Position numbers and translations under genes: made by a program | Assembly: GCF_902459465.1 (NCBI RefSeq) | Contig: NC_047066.1 | Location: 15,007,047 to 15,071,046, forward strand | Source: Asterias rubens | Lineage: Eukaryota > Echinodermata > Asteroidea > Forcipulatida > Asteriidae | Reading direction: 5' to 3' | Length of the DNA stretch: 64,000 nt | Notes under the pieces: generated by a model | What the model was told of the DNA's origin: nothing | The model's database searches: none | What the model saw: the letters and a program-made list of their open reading frames with translations, nothing else | Shown here: positions 56,001-64,000 of the stretch, piece after piece | Layout of the letters: every line of letters starts with the position of its first letter | Position numbering within the stretch: the stretch's first letter is position 1

Positions 56001-59000
56001 TTGAACACATTACCGTTTGGATAACCATTAAAGGTCAAAGAGGTTCATACAGTCGACATGTTAATACACATAACACAGAATATATAATTAATAACAAAAC
56101 ACCTATCTTATTCTAAAACTATCTTAGTAAATTATTAATACAACACTTCATGTACAAATCTCTATGAGAGAAAGTATCAAAATCACTTGAAATGTTGTTA
56201 CACATAAAAAACAAACATAAACTATCATATTAACATCAACAAATTCATTCACAGCTGCTTGGTAAAATAATGGAAATTGTTTATCTAAACAAAAATGTAA
56301 CTACCGTTTATGTTTATGTTCCCTTAATGTTCCTGTAACTACAACATAATTTGCACAACAGTAAAGTTTGCTGTACTGCATTTAGAGTTCAACTCACAAA
56401 TGCCATACTTTGCTGCACTTTGCTGCACTTTGCTGCATAGCAGTGCACCTAACATTGTAAATGCCTATTAGACCATGCCAAGAGTGACTTTGTACATGCT
56501 AGGGCAAACCACATACGTACTATACATGTACTGGCAAATGGAAAACTGTCCCTTTTGTATAATTTCCACATAAATTCAAGGACAAGATTTTAGGTGTGCC
56601 CCCTTTCTTCATACCAAAAATTGTGAAAATTCAGAGAGCGTCATCTTTTTTTGTGCCATGTACAAATAATTCATTATTGTACAAATTGTGCCTGAGGGAA
56701 TTTCAGGCTCTGTGACTCTTTTTGTAAATATGTGATGTCACAGGTTACATGGACTATTGAAAGCAAAGCCTGGGCCCAATTTCATGGCTCTGCTAACCGC
56801 CGAATTCTGCGCTTACGATCACGATTCCCAGCTTCTGCGCTAGCCTTGTAAGCGTAGAATGCCTAGTAAAGTGGAGTACGCCCGCGCAGAGGCCCAAATT
56901 CGCCGCTAACCCGTGAAATACGCTTGCCGTAAGCACAGAATCCCTGCTTCCGTAAGCGCCGATTCCGTGCTTACGGTAAGCAGAGCCATGAAATTGGGCC
57001 CTGGTGTGAACCATTTCACTTCACATTGCAAGAGAGGATTCGAGTTTACAGAGAAAAAAAATCTGTTAAAATTAGAATACCCACTTCACTTGACAAGCAT
57101 CACGGATCATACACTATGCAGTGTTGAACACACCACATTCAGGTAGAACCACAGGGCAACCTCGCAACTACACCTAAAACAATCTGGCTTCCTGTGATTA
57201 TTGTATGTGACATTGAGATTCGCTTTTGACCAGATGTCAATAAAAATGAGTCAAGAAGAACATCCCGGAACAATTAAGAAAACAAAAGATCTACCTCAAC
57301 TGGTCAATCTCCAGTAAACATGTAGTGGCCACAGGGAGCAATAATAATATAGAAGCCTTGGAATTAAACTAAGGCCACTGCCTCAATTGCACTAGTTCTG
57401 GCCCAAGTGGCCCTTCAAATAGTTTCCACAGACTTTCAATTTTTGGTCATACATGTATTGAAAACTGAAAAAAACCTGCCCTCTCTCTAGATGGAAATCC
57501 ACAGGCCTGATAATAATTTGGGGGTTGAACAAATAAAAATATACTAAAGTGGGATTCAACCCAACGACCTTCGGATTAACGTGCTCGTGCTCTACCAGTC
57601 AGTTTCCCTTATGGTTAATATCGATGTTGAATAATTGATACATACCCTTTCTTTCTCTCCAGCGCCCTGCACATATGGATGCCTAGTATTCTTCTCAAAA
57701 GAAGGCATTGGCACTATAACTTCCTCAATTTTTTCCTCTTCATGGAATGTGCGAGACAAAAATAAACACGTCATTGTTGCCCCTTGTTTGGTGAACAGGA
57801 TGAAGTCTTTTCCAATTCTCATAGAACCTCTGAAAAAAATTGGAACATCTTTAAGTTAATTTATCTAATTTGGGGTGAAACAAAAATATCCAGGTCCAGC
57901 GTCAAGCCGCTCGCTTTGTGCACTCCGACTACCGCAGAACTACTCCATTTACACCACTGGTTCAAGGTCTTGAGTGGGACACCCTTCACACCAGGCGTCT
58001 AATAAACCAAGCCACCATGTTTTACAAAATACAATTCAACATTGTTTACATCAACTTCATCATGTCACAGCCTACACAGCTACAAGTACCAACAACCCTA
58101 CTCAAATGTTGATGCCTACGGATACTCAACTACCCTAGAGCAATTTGTACCTGGAACCGACTTTCTGCTTCAGCAGTGAATGGTCCATCGATGGAAGCAT
58201 TCAAGTTGGCAGCTCTTCCAGCCATCAGGGAAATGCGTCCACAACCAAGCCTAAGAAGTCTGTTCAGGCTATAAGTTTCGTTTTACACCAGCACCAGCAC
58301 ATCTTTGTATCTACACCTTTTTTGGCACATCCATTGAGTTTATGTTCTTGATTGGCACCTTGAGTTCTTGCTGCACCGGCTGATAGGTCATTGACCACCA
58401 ACCTCCTAGTTTAGCCTTCAAGGCTGTAAGAAGGAGCAACCCACTGAAGACTGAAGACTGGCTGTGGCTGCTGTATGCACCGTAGCATCTTGCAAACCAT
58501 AACATGGTGTGCTAAGGACTAGGTCTCATAATTTTAAAATCTTCGTCCCACTCCCCTTGCAGTAAAAATAATGGGCTCTTTGTATCCTTTAGTAAAAGTT
58601 TTATTATATTTAACAGTATCCTTCAAATGCAAATAAACTTGTCTGCTTGCTGCACCTTGTAAACGATAAGACGGTGCTACACAAATGGGTCCATAGTTCA
58701 AAACATATCTCTGCTTATCTAGTAATAATGACAGAGCTTTTTGTTATACCCCAATGGGTGTAATAAAGTGTATCTGCACAAAGTTCAAGCTACAACGTTC
58801 AAGTTCCAAGTTTGCTCAAATCAAAATTTGTCTTATGGAAAAACTAATGTGTTCCATGTACTTGTATTAACAGTCAACAATTGTTATAAAAAAACACTGT
58901 AATACAAACTTTCTGCTTTAGAGAACATATGTGAAATCTTGATTCTCATTTCTGTTTGGTGTTTCTTTGTTTTACTGCCCTCATATAAATAACAACCTTC

Positions 59001-59878
59001 CTGTAATATTTGCAAAGTCCCATCCCAAGCGACCCTTTCATAACAAGAGTCGACTGTATATTAATGCTCCATAGTCCAGAAGGTTAGTCACTTACGATTT
59101 CAAGCCGTTTCCATATTGTCCAATCATATTGGAATCCAAGACTCTCTTTGTTGATTTTCCAAACTGGATAACTGTGGCAACCTCAGCTAGATGTAGCAAA
59201 CAATAAAACTCACTATTAAAATGGATATCCATTTCCCTGCTTCATCTTATCTCCGAAATAGCGAGACAGACATACTACAAATTAAAACACTGTACGCTCT
59301 AAATTCATTCTATACACCTGCCTCTGAAGAAGGTTCGATTTGGACCGAAAGCTAAGGCCATCTACCCTACTCATTGTAATGATACACTATAGTCAGTGTA
59401 AGTATAAGTATAGTCAGTCAAAAAGATATCATAGTTTCATTATGCCTATGAAGTATACATTGAGGGTAGTACACTACAGATATCTTGCAAATTATTAGTG
59501 AATCATGTGTCAAAATGGACCGTATTGGACATTTTATGAGTTATTAATTTAATTATTTGGTAAGGGCGGTGCAGTGTTGTGGTAAAAATTTGAGGTACAA
59601 TCCAGGTGGCATTTTAAAAATCCTTTTTAAAAACAATAAACAATGTCTGCTAATAGCATGTTGGATGTCCAACACAATGCACAAATTTGCGGCACAGTGC
59701 AATCACAGTGAGACAATCTGAACACCAATTTCCTATAGTTTTTCTTAAATAAACAATGAATGGAAGGTGTGCTTCTCGTCAGTGTATTGTGTGTCTGTAA
59801 ATTATTTACCTGGATCCATTCCAGACCCATCATCCAGAAAGTTAAGCAGGTAGCCACCACGGAGTGATTCATTTCTCT
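37921..59878 (-). CDS. MORC2: MORC2: GHKL ATPase with CW finger and chromo-like domain (5' end beyond window)
   Basis: Twenty-three exons (listed separately) give 1000 residues plus stop, open in every join. Human MORC2 is 1032 residues, so about 55 N-terminal residues with motif I (the Asn of LVDNARDA) are missing to the right. Visible in order are ATPase motif II (LDDGSGMDP), motif III ([16 protein letters not shown]), the transducer domain with its coiled-coil arm, a CW zinc finger (C-x2-C..W-x-C-x10-C), a second coiled coil, a Pro/Ser/Lys-rich linker, a chromo-like domain ([22 protein letters not shown]) and a C-terminal coiled-coil segment ([11 protein letters not shown]). MORC2 is a nuclear ATP-dependent chromatin compactor that works with the HUSH complex in vertebrates. 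Whether HUSH partners exist here is not visible. Confidence 0.95.
38632..38748 (-). CDS. MORC2: MORC2 exon: C-terminal coiled coil
   Basis: [20 protein letters not shown] then [19 protein letters not shown]. Confidence 0.92.
38846..38964. mobile_element. Foldback element, CACCATGTGTAAAT family (MORC2 intron)
   Basis: GAGGTAGCACCATGTGTAAA at the left and TTTACACATGGTGCTACC at the right form a hairpin of about 120 bp around AACCACCGGTTC. It is the most complete copy of the family in the window. Confidence 0.75.
39073..39205 (-). CDS. MORC2: MORC2 exon: C-terminal domain
   Basis: [20 protein letters not shown] and [15 protein letters not shown], matching [18 protein letters not shown] and KEYFKQYEVGLQN. 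Confidence 0.95.
39250..39335 (-). repeat. tRNA-like SINE fragment, family S2
   Basis: GCGGGACTGGAACCAATGAC and CTCCGGATTAACGTGACGCC match the copies at 13360 and 57540. Confidence 0.55.
39676..40101 (-). CDS. MORC2: MORC2 exon: acidic/Pro/Thr-rich linker
   Basis: [20 protein letters not shown] then a Pro/Thr/Lys-rich region with a doubled QIKEDKAE motif. The end reads ENKLAMGY, leading to the next exon. Confidence 0.88.
40633..40882. mobile_element. Foldback element B (GGGCCCAATTTCATGGCTC)
   Basis: Left end GGGCCCAATTTCATGGCTCT, right end AGCAGAGTCATGAAAATGAG. The interior is rich in TAAGCACAGAAT and inverses. Related to 56773-57001 and 24841-25434. Confidence 0.75.
40885..41050. mobile_element. 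Near-perfect palindromic element C
   Basis: GGTGGATTTCACAAAGGTAG to its inverse CTACCTTTGTGAAATCCACC, with matching inner words AGTCCTAGGCAATGCTAAGA and TCTTAGCATTGCCTAGGACT. Directly abuts element B. Confidence 0.85.
41531..41672 (-). CDS. MORC2: MORC2 exon: chromo-like domain
   Basis: [20 protein letters not shown] and [18 protein letters not shown], matching VRVNREWYTGRVTAVE and VVRWKVKFD. Confidence 0.94.
42250..42475 (-). mobile_element. 3' end of a non-LTR retrotransposon (degenerate)
   Basis: Minus strand encodes [15 protein letters not shown], the usual C-terminal motif (GDRAFSVAAPRLWN) of non-LTR retrotransposon polyproteins. Frames are broken, and the 3' end runs into an (ATTG)n tail. 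Confidence 0.7.
42780..42927 (-). CDS. MORC2: MORC2 exon: basic then acidic linker
   Basis: [20 protein letters not shown] (possible nuclear localisation signal AKKRR) followed by a Ser/Glu-rich stretch. Confidence 0.84.
43018..43389 (+). mobile_element. Inverted-repeat MITE, family A (MORC2 intron)
   Basis: TTTAAAGGCACTGGTCACAT to CCAATAGTGTCCAGTGCTTT, about 370 bp. Confidence 0.83.
43942..44031 (-). CDS. MORC2: MORC2 exon: disordered linker
   Basis: [20 protein letters not shown], thirty codons between ttttcag and gtaatg. Confidence 0.82.
44155..44340. repeat. Foldback element, CAATTTCATAGAGCTGC family (MORC2 intron)
   Basis: TCAATTTCATAGAGCTGCTT at left and CACCTCTATGAAATTGGGCC at right. 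Confidence 0.65.
44586..44768 (-). CDS. MORC2: MORC2 exon: disordered linker
   Basis: Sixty-one codons beginning [20 protein letters not shown]. It repeats the IGKASPV theme of the neighbouring exon, suggesting a local exon duplication. Confidence 0.82.
45536..45607 (-). CDS. MORC2: MORC2 exon: Pro/Ser/Lys-rich linker
   Basis: [20 protein letters not shown]; phase 0, ccccag acceptor and gtaata donor. Low conservation expected here. Confidence 0.78.
45620..46470. repeat. Degenerate tandem repeat, unit about 130-155 bp (MORC2 intron)
   Basis: About six units recur with GATGCATTGATTT, GAGGAAATAA, TCAATAAATAACAAGG, ACAGAGTACATGAGAT and TTGGCAATTTAATCGC. AT-rich and non-coding. Confidence 0.8.
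47893..47931 (-). CDS. MORC2: MORC2 exon: coiled coil 2 (13 codons)
   Basis: [13 protein letters not shown], a micro-exon equivalent to KIRQQQEKLEALQ; phase 0 both ends. Confidence 0.88.
48235..48450 (-). mobile_element. Non-LTR retrotransposon C-terminal fragment (degenerate)
   Basis: Minus strand reads [15 protein letters not shown], a decayed GDRAFS motif, then HFSLPKLL and a broken frame; related in kind to 42250-42475. Confidence 0.6.
48564..48657 (-). CDS. MORC2: MORC2 exon: end of CW finger, coiled coil 2
   Basis: [20 protein letters not shown] then [11 protein letters not shown], matching KVPLGTFRKDMKTQEEKQ. Confidence 0.92.
49173..49278 (-). CDS. MORC2: MORC2 exon: CW-type zinc finger
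   Basis: [10 protein letters not shown] and [10 protein letters not shown] supply the second and third cysteines and the conserved Trp residues; the last cysteine is the first residue pair of the next exon. Confidence 0.94.
49469..49770 (+). mobile_element. Inverted-repeat MITE, family A (MORC2 intron)
   Basis: TTTAAAGGCACTGGACACGT to AAACGTGTCCAGTTCCTTTT with an internal deletion relative to the 390-bp copies. Confidence 0.82.
49857..49988 (-). CDS. MORC2: MORC2 exon: linker into CW finger
   Basis: [20 protein letters not shown], then [14 protein letters not shown] with the first CW cysteine. Confidence 0.94.
50420..50550. repeat. Palindromic element C, shorter copy
   Basis: TCGATTTCACAAAGATGGTC and CACTCTTTGTGAAATCCACC enclose AGGACTAGTCCTAGGAC and an inverse. 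Confidence 0.65.
50942..51096 (-). CDS. MORC2: MORC2 exon: transducer
   Basis: [20 protein letters not shown] and [20 protein letters not shown], close to the human sequence. Confidence 0.95.
51150..52400. repeat. Imperfect AAAACCTCTTGC low-complexity tract (MORC2 intron)
   Basis: Short words built on CAAAAACCTCTTGC and CTACTCAAAAACC recur every 20-35 bp over about 1.2 kb, giving C- and A-rich, T-poor DNA on the plus strand. Any long open frame here is compositional. Confidence 0.75.
52763..52989 (-). CDS. MORC2: MORC2 exon: coiled-coil return strand and transducer
   Basis: [35 protein letters not shown] and [18 protein letters not shown]. Confidence 0.94.
53237..53319 (-). CDS. MORC2: MORC2 exon: coiled-coil arm
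   Basis: [19 protein letters not shown], almost identical to [19 protein letters not shown]. Confidence 0.93.
54079..54158 (-). CDS. MORC2: MORC2 exon: start of coiled-coil arm
   Basis: [20 protein letters not shown], matching [21 protein letters not shown]. Confidence 0.93.
54340..54468 (-). CDS. MORC2: MORC2 exon: transducer domain
   Basis: [20 protein letters not shown] and [16 protein letters not shown], conserved in MORC2. Confidence 0.94.
54919..55045 (-). CDS. MORC2: MORC2 exon: ATPase/transducer
   Basis: [20 protein letters not shown], matching [21 protein letters not shown]; gtatgt donor. Confidence 0.94.
55759..55852 (-). CDS. MORC2: MORC2 exon: ATPase/transducer
   Basis: [18 protein letters not shown], the YSPFRTEEE region; ends GDS at a gtatta donor. 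Confidence 0.93.
56773..57001. mobile_element. Foldback element B (MORC2 intron)
   Basis: GGGCCCAATTTCATGGCTCT to AGAGCCATGAAATTGGGCCC, nearly perfect ends; interior GCTTACGGTAAGC and CGTAAGCGCC. Confidence 0.85.
57540..57605 (-). repeat. tRNA-like SINE fragment, family S2
   Basis: GGGATTCAACCCAACGACCT and TCGGATTAACGTGCTCGTGC match the S2 fragments. It lies 40 bp past a MORC2 exon donor. Confidence 0.5.
57646..57829 (-). CDS. MORC2: MORC2 exon: ATPase core
   Basis: [15 protein letters not shown] and [16 protein letters not shown], nearly identical to human MORC2. Confidence 0.95.
57885..58275 (+). mobile_element. Non-LTR retrotransposon reverse-transcriptase tail (degenerate)
   Basis: Plus strand encodes [40 protein letters not shown] and later [20 protein letters not shown], the conserved C-terminal part of CR1/L2-type polyproteins. 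Stop codons and frame shifts show it is dead. Confidence 0.85.
59096..59186 (-). CDS. MORC2: MORC2 exon: ATP lid and motif III
   Basis: [15 protein letters not shown] then [10 protein letters not shown], the glycine-rich ATP-lid motif. Confidence 0.93.
59810..59878 (-). CDS. MORC2: MORC2 exon: ATPase motif II
   Basis: [20 protein letters not shown]: the D-x-G-x-G motif of GHKL ATPases. First visible exon; it starts two bases into a codon. Confidence 0.93.
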
Positions 59879-60564
59879 CTGAAAGAAATTAACATTTTAT
59901 ATAGTAACTAGAATCATACAGAATGCCTAGAAATGCAACTGCAGAATTCTTAAACTCCCCACATCCTTACAGCCATGAAGGTGAAGGCCTATTTGCAAAG
60001 TTTTGATTATATTTCCTATTCAGATGCCCCATAAATTTAGGCAAGGGCTTTTCAGAATAGTCAATGTTTCAACCCCCGCCCCCTCCCCAACCCAAATATA
60101 TATGGGTGGGTGAATCAAAAGAAATAACTGAAAATCAGTAGACTTCAGTTTTTATTTGAAATACAACAAACATATATAAAGAAATACCGTATGGCCCAGA
60201 TCGTCAGCATGTCCAACTAAACTTAAACTACAGAGTTATTTCTTTAAGCCATTGAAGACACTGATGTTGGAGACCTTTGATATAAAACACCTAGCTTCTT
60301 CTTTAGTATATTTTGAAATCTGGCCGTTTTTTTTCCAATGTTTTTTTTTTTACATCGACCTTTCTGAATGATCCCTCGCCCTGCCTCCTTGAAACTTTGA
60401 AACTGTGTTCATTAAAACAAAGACGGTTCATGTACATGTATGTTCATTGCACTATTAGTACGCCTAAACATTATCCACTGTTACATTTCTGTTCGTCAGG
60501 AAAAAGTTGTGGCTCGTTTCCTCTTTTCTTTTTAGTTCACTGCTTCCCTGAATACCACATGCAG

Positions 60565-61288
60565 CGCGTTCACACTTGATCCTGCTAGGTGGGTCAAAGG
60601 AGGATCTGATCTCAAAAGGGCGCTCAAAGGGAGATCTCCGGCTAGTGTGAACGCGATCAGGATCATGATCAGATCCTCCTTTTTGATCTCCCTTTATTGC
60701 GAGATCAAAGGAAAATCAGATCCCGCAAAGGCGATCAAAAAACAAGTGTGAACGCAGATCGAGATCAGATCCTGCAATTTAAGCTGCTCACATCCGGCCA
60801 ACGCTCTGCAATCTTCCTCCGTGGTGTAATGTACATGGGGATCGTATACATTGTGCATGTGCACTCTATCGTAAACTGGTCCCCGACCCCATAATTCGTA
60901 TGAAACTTGTAACCAACATCACAACGATTGTGGATGCATGACTCACACGCTTTGCAGCCTCCGACATTTTAAGTATCGACCTTTTTTCGTTCATTATCTA
61001 ACGTAGGGCCTAAGTATATTCTTTAGCATTCAAACAAATTATTTTTCAATATATTTTTAGTCTGGTGTCTGAATTTTCGTCGAGTTTAAGTTATTCAGGG
61101 AACATGCGCGCGCACAATCATTGACCTCGCACAGTAACTTTTGCCGTCAGCTGAACTGAACTTCAGTTTAACTATGCGAGATCAATGTGAGATCATACTC
61201 GAGTGTGAACGCAGCACAAAATGCTTGATCTCGCTTTTGGGATCTGATCCTCCTTAGATCCTTGTAGGAGGATCAAGTGTAAACGCGG
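60565..61288. mobile_element. Inverted-repeat element D (GATC-rich ends, about 720 bp)
   Basis: Left end GCGTTCACACTTGATCCTGC, right end GGAGGATCAAGTGTAAACGC. Subterminal arrays of GATC words (GATCAGATCCTCC, GGGATCTGATCCTCC) lie at both ends. No transposase frame. Confidence 0.8.
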
Positions 61289-62699
61289 TGCCAGTGACGC
61301 TGCCATAATCTTCTCATGAATAATGCTGGCGTCTGTACTTGCTATCAATGCCAGCATTATGTGATGCAATTTGAGGCTTTGCATTAATGTCAAGCCATTC
61401 GTTACTAGCTTGACACATTGATTGCCACGGTCATGCCTGAATGAATGCTGTCATAGCTAAGAATCCATTGTCAATCTGCTTTTAAACAGGCATTCAATCA
61501 TCTGGAGTGTCGCCATGCCAGGTGCACGTACAACAGTTGTGCGCTTCTATTAATTGCTTCTCGGAGATTAAAGCACGTTCCTTTGTAACCTCTAACGCGA
61601 TCTTATCAATTCTTATCTAATCCAGTACCCTGTAGAAACAGGCCGATTGCAGAATCTTGTCAGATTTGCAAGGATTTGCAAGGACCACAAATCGGGCAGG
61701 CATTACGTTCAGGAACCTGCACATTGTATACAGTGTGACAGTTCGTAAAAATTACTGGGTCTCGGTGGATTTGCAACCTTGAACAACCAATGAATCATTT
61801 GAATCGGTGTTGAGTCATGCAACCCCCGTTCACACTTCCCCTTTCAATAACGTACATGTAGTGCAAACTAGTCTGCATTCCGTTTGGAATCCCGAAGACT
61901 GAATGTCTACCTCATGGTAAATATTTGGAGCAATAGCACCGCAGAATGGGGTCCAGAGCAAATTTGGGTAATACTGGATGGACAGCCACAAAACTGTTTC
62001 CAGGCCGTAAACGTCCCGACAGAAGCACAGTTCCAATCAAGCGTTTTGTATTAACAAGCGTTCCTAAAGTTAAAAAAAGGCAGATGCACGGTCACCAAAC
62101 GCGGCCCTGCTCAATCGCCCTGACCTTGCCAGGTCAGCAGATGCAAATCCATATCGGGAAAACCTTGTCGGCTACGCCAAACGATTTGCCCGTTGACCTA
62201 TACTTCCTTGGTAAAGACTAAAGAGCACGACAGCGAGCCAATGATGTTCTAAAACATTGTTTGAAACGACCCCCTTTGACGTAGTTTGGGTGATTTTCAC
62301 CAAGACATTTCACTCAGAGAAATCCTTCAGGCACAGGCCATATGTTTTTTTTTTATCGAGCCCCCTTTGTCATGTGACTGAACAGATTGTGCTGATGAGG
62401 CTTGTTACTCCTTACGTCCGCATAAATTTCACACTTCATTTTGTAACAAAAGTATGACGAGATACATCTTCTTCCCCCTTTGGGAAGTCGAGCCTTACCT
62501 AACCCACATTGTTAACGATATACCAAAATAAAAACTCTCACAACACAGACTACATATATACATGTACATAACATTACAAGAAAACACAAAGACATCATCA
62601 AAATGCGCTCCCGTGGGTATGAAACACGCACGTGTTGTGGGTCTCAGTTTAAGAAATCCATCACCAACTTTTCTTGGGCACTTTAGTATAAAATATGCT

Positions 62700-63605
62700 T
62701 TATATCAGAACACCCATCATTCGCTCTCTTCATTGGCTTCCAATTGACCAACGCATCCACTTCAAAATTCTTCTTCTTGTGTAAAAAGCTATTCATATTA
62801 TTTGGTTCCGGTGTGGCGGTTTCAACTTTCCGCTGTGTTCAGTTTTCCGAATGACCAAATACGGTAGCATTACGTCATGCAATGTCTGCGCACAGCAGCG
62901 AAAGTAGTTAAATTTTAGTGCCGTATCGAGTCATCCGTTACCCTCCGGTAGCTGTCATGGCGGCGTCCACGAGTCGAGTACAACTAGCGGCAAACGCGTG
63001 GATCGTATGAGTTGTTTTTTACGCAAGCAGAGTGTGACCTGCCTGAAGTTGTACCCATGAATACATGTAAAGATGGGGCAAGAGATTATGTAACTACACA
63101 GAAAAGAATCGTAATATAAACAATGTGGGGTCACTGCTGAGAGAAATACAGTGCTCGCCAGGGTACTCGCGGAGGTATCTGGCAAGTCACCCGGAAAACT
63201 GAACACGCCGGAAAGCTAAAACCGTTCGAACAACGTGCTGATATGACCGACTACGTCACCCGGAAAACTGAACACGGCGGAAGACTGAAACCGCCACACC
63301 GGTATATCTCCTAGACCTCATAGCACTTCATTCTTCTTCACTTTCATCAGCTACCCGACGCCTTCGCTCTTCTTCAATTGCTCATTTCCAGCTTTCCCCG
63401 CGACCCCGCACCATGACACGCTATGGTGTTTGGGCCTTTTCAGTCATACCTCCACACTTGGAACAAGCTAAAACCCACCCACATTCAAGCAGCTCCTTCA
63501 TTTGACACTTTCAAATCTAAACTTAAAACCCATCTGTTTTGTCAATCTGGTTATAACGCTTAGAAACATCCGTACTAAGCGCTCTATAAATGTTGTAACT
63601 ATTAT
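62700..63605 (+). mobile_element. Non-LTR retrotransposon C-terminal fragment, interrupted
   Basis: 62740-62800 reads HFKILLLV and VKAIHIIW, and 63302 onward continues VYLLDLIALHSSS, TMTRYG and SFDTFKSKLKTHLFCQSGYN, the familiar LLLVYKALHG..YLSDLI..FKSKLKTHLF tail. It ends at (ATT)n near 63600. The break holds element E. Confidence 0.82.
62808..63302. mobile_element. Inverted-repeat element E, 495 bp
   Basis: CCGGTGTGGCGGTTTCAACT to AGACTGAAACCGCCACACCG, with inner inverse words CTGTGTTCAGTTTTCCG and CGGAAAACTGAACACGG. The interior lacks a transposase. A partial relative lies at 11777-11965. Confidence 0.85.
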
Positions 63606-64000
63606 CATTATTATTGGGTCTATGTATGGGGCCTACACGATTGCCTACAAACTCCCAAATTAAAGGAAACAAATGCCAGTGTCTTACAGTACCTTTAAAA
63701 GACAATGAATTTCTTTTCATTGGCTCCTTTGGTTATCCTCTTATGTTCCTGCATATATACATGTTTTTTGGTGTCCCTTTAAAAATATACAACCTCCCTT
63801 TTTTCTTCTTTTTTAATAACAAATACATGTACATGTACATGTGTAGCACTTTACAAACTACATGTAAAGTCTGATTCTAATGTCATGTCGGTGATACCCA
63901 AAGACAATCTATTGCGGAAGCACCATGCGGCAGCCCCATTAGGTGGTCAACATCAGCTACGTTTCCTTACAAAAATAGGGGAATACATGTACAACATTTC

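Larger units (their letters stand above)
59879..64000. other. MORC2 intron running off the right edge
   Basis: I looked on the minus strand for the exon with the ATPase motif I (ELVDNARDA-like) and did not find it, so the intron upstream of 59878 is at least 4.1 kb. Apart from elements D and E and the retrotransposon tail, no gene is recognised here. Confidence 0.7.

Overview
This window is eukaryotic DNA. Its genes are split into many exons with GT..AG introns, its intergenic DNA is AT-rich, and it is full of short inverted-repeat transposons, tRNA-derived SINEs and decayed non-LTR retrotransposons. Two genes are clear orthologues of animal genes (RNF215 and MORC2). Taken with the repeat families, this suggests a marine invertebrate deuterostome, most likely an echinoderm such as a sea star. 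That assignment is inference and has not been tested by a search.

Layout, left to right. (1) 941-7821, minus strand: a complete RNF215-type membrane RING-H2 E3 ligase in nine exons; its 3' flank carries tandem copies of the last part of its own RING exon. (2) 8222-10473, plus strand: a THAP zinc-finger gene in three exons, head-to-head with RNF215, with a frame problem at its first cysteine. (3) 13160-26198, plus strand: a five-exon gene for an unrecognised 3016-residue protein, very rich in Lys, Ser, Glu and Asp, with several internal repeat families. The exon phases of this model all agree. (4) 29194-32988: a tandem array of 14 tRNA-Thr(CGT) genes and relics with a repeat unit of about 290 bp. 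(5) 37921-59878 and beyond, minus strand: MORC2, a GHKL ATPase with CW finger and chromo-like domain. Twenty-three exons are visible; the first exon(s), with the start codon and ATPase motif I, lie past the right edge. (6) 60000-64000: MORC2 intron holding transposons, including a terminal-inverted-repeat element sitting inside a retrotransposon fragment.

The genes do not form an operon-like functional unit. The shared context is genomic: human RNF215 and MORC2 both lie at 22q12.2, so their presence about 30 kb apart here looks like old microsynteny. Exon boundaries were set by hand from splice sites, homology and phase. Within each of the three multi-exon models RNF215, the giant gene and MORC2 the total coding length is consistent with an open frame. 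No prokaryotic, CRISPR or viral gene system was seen.
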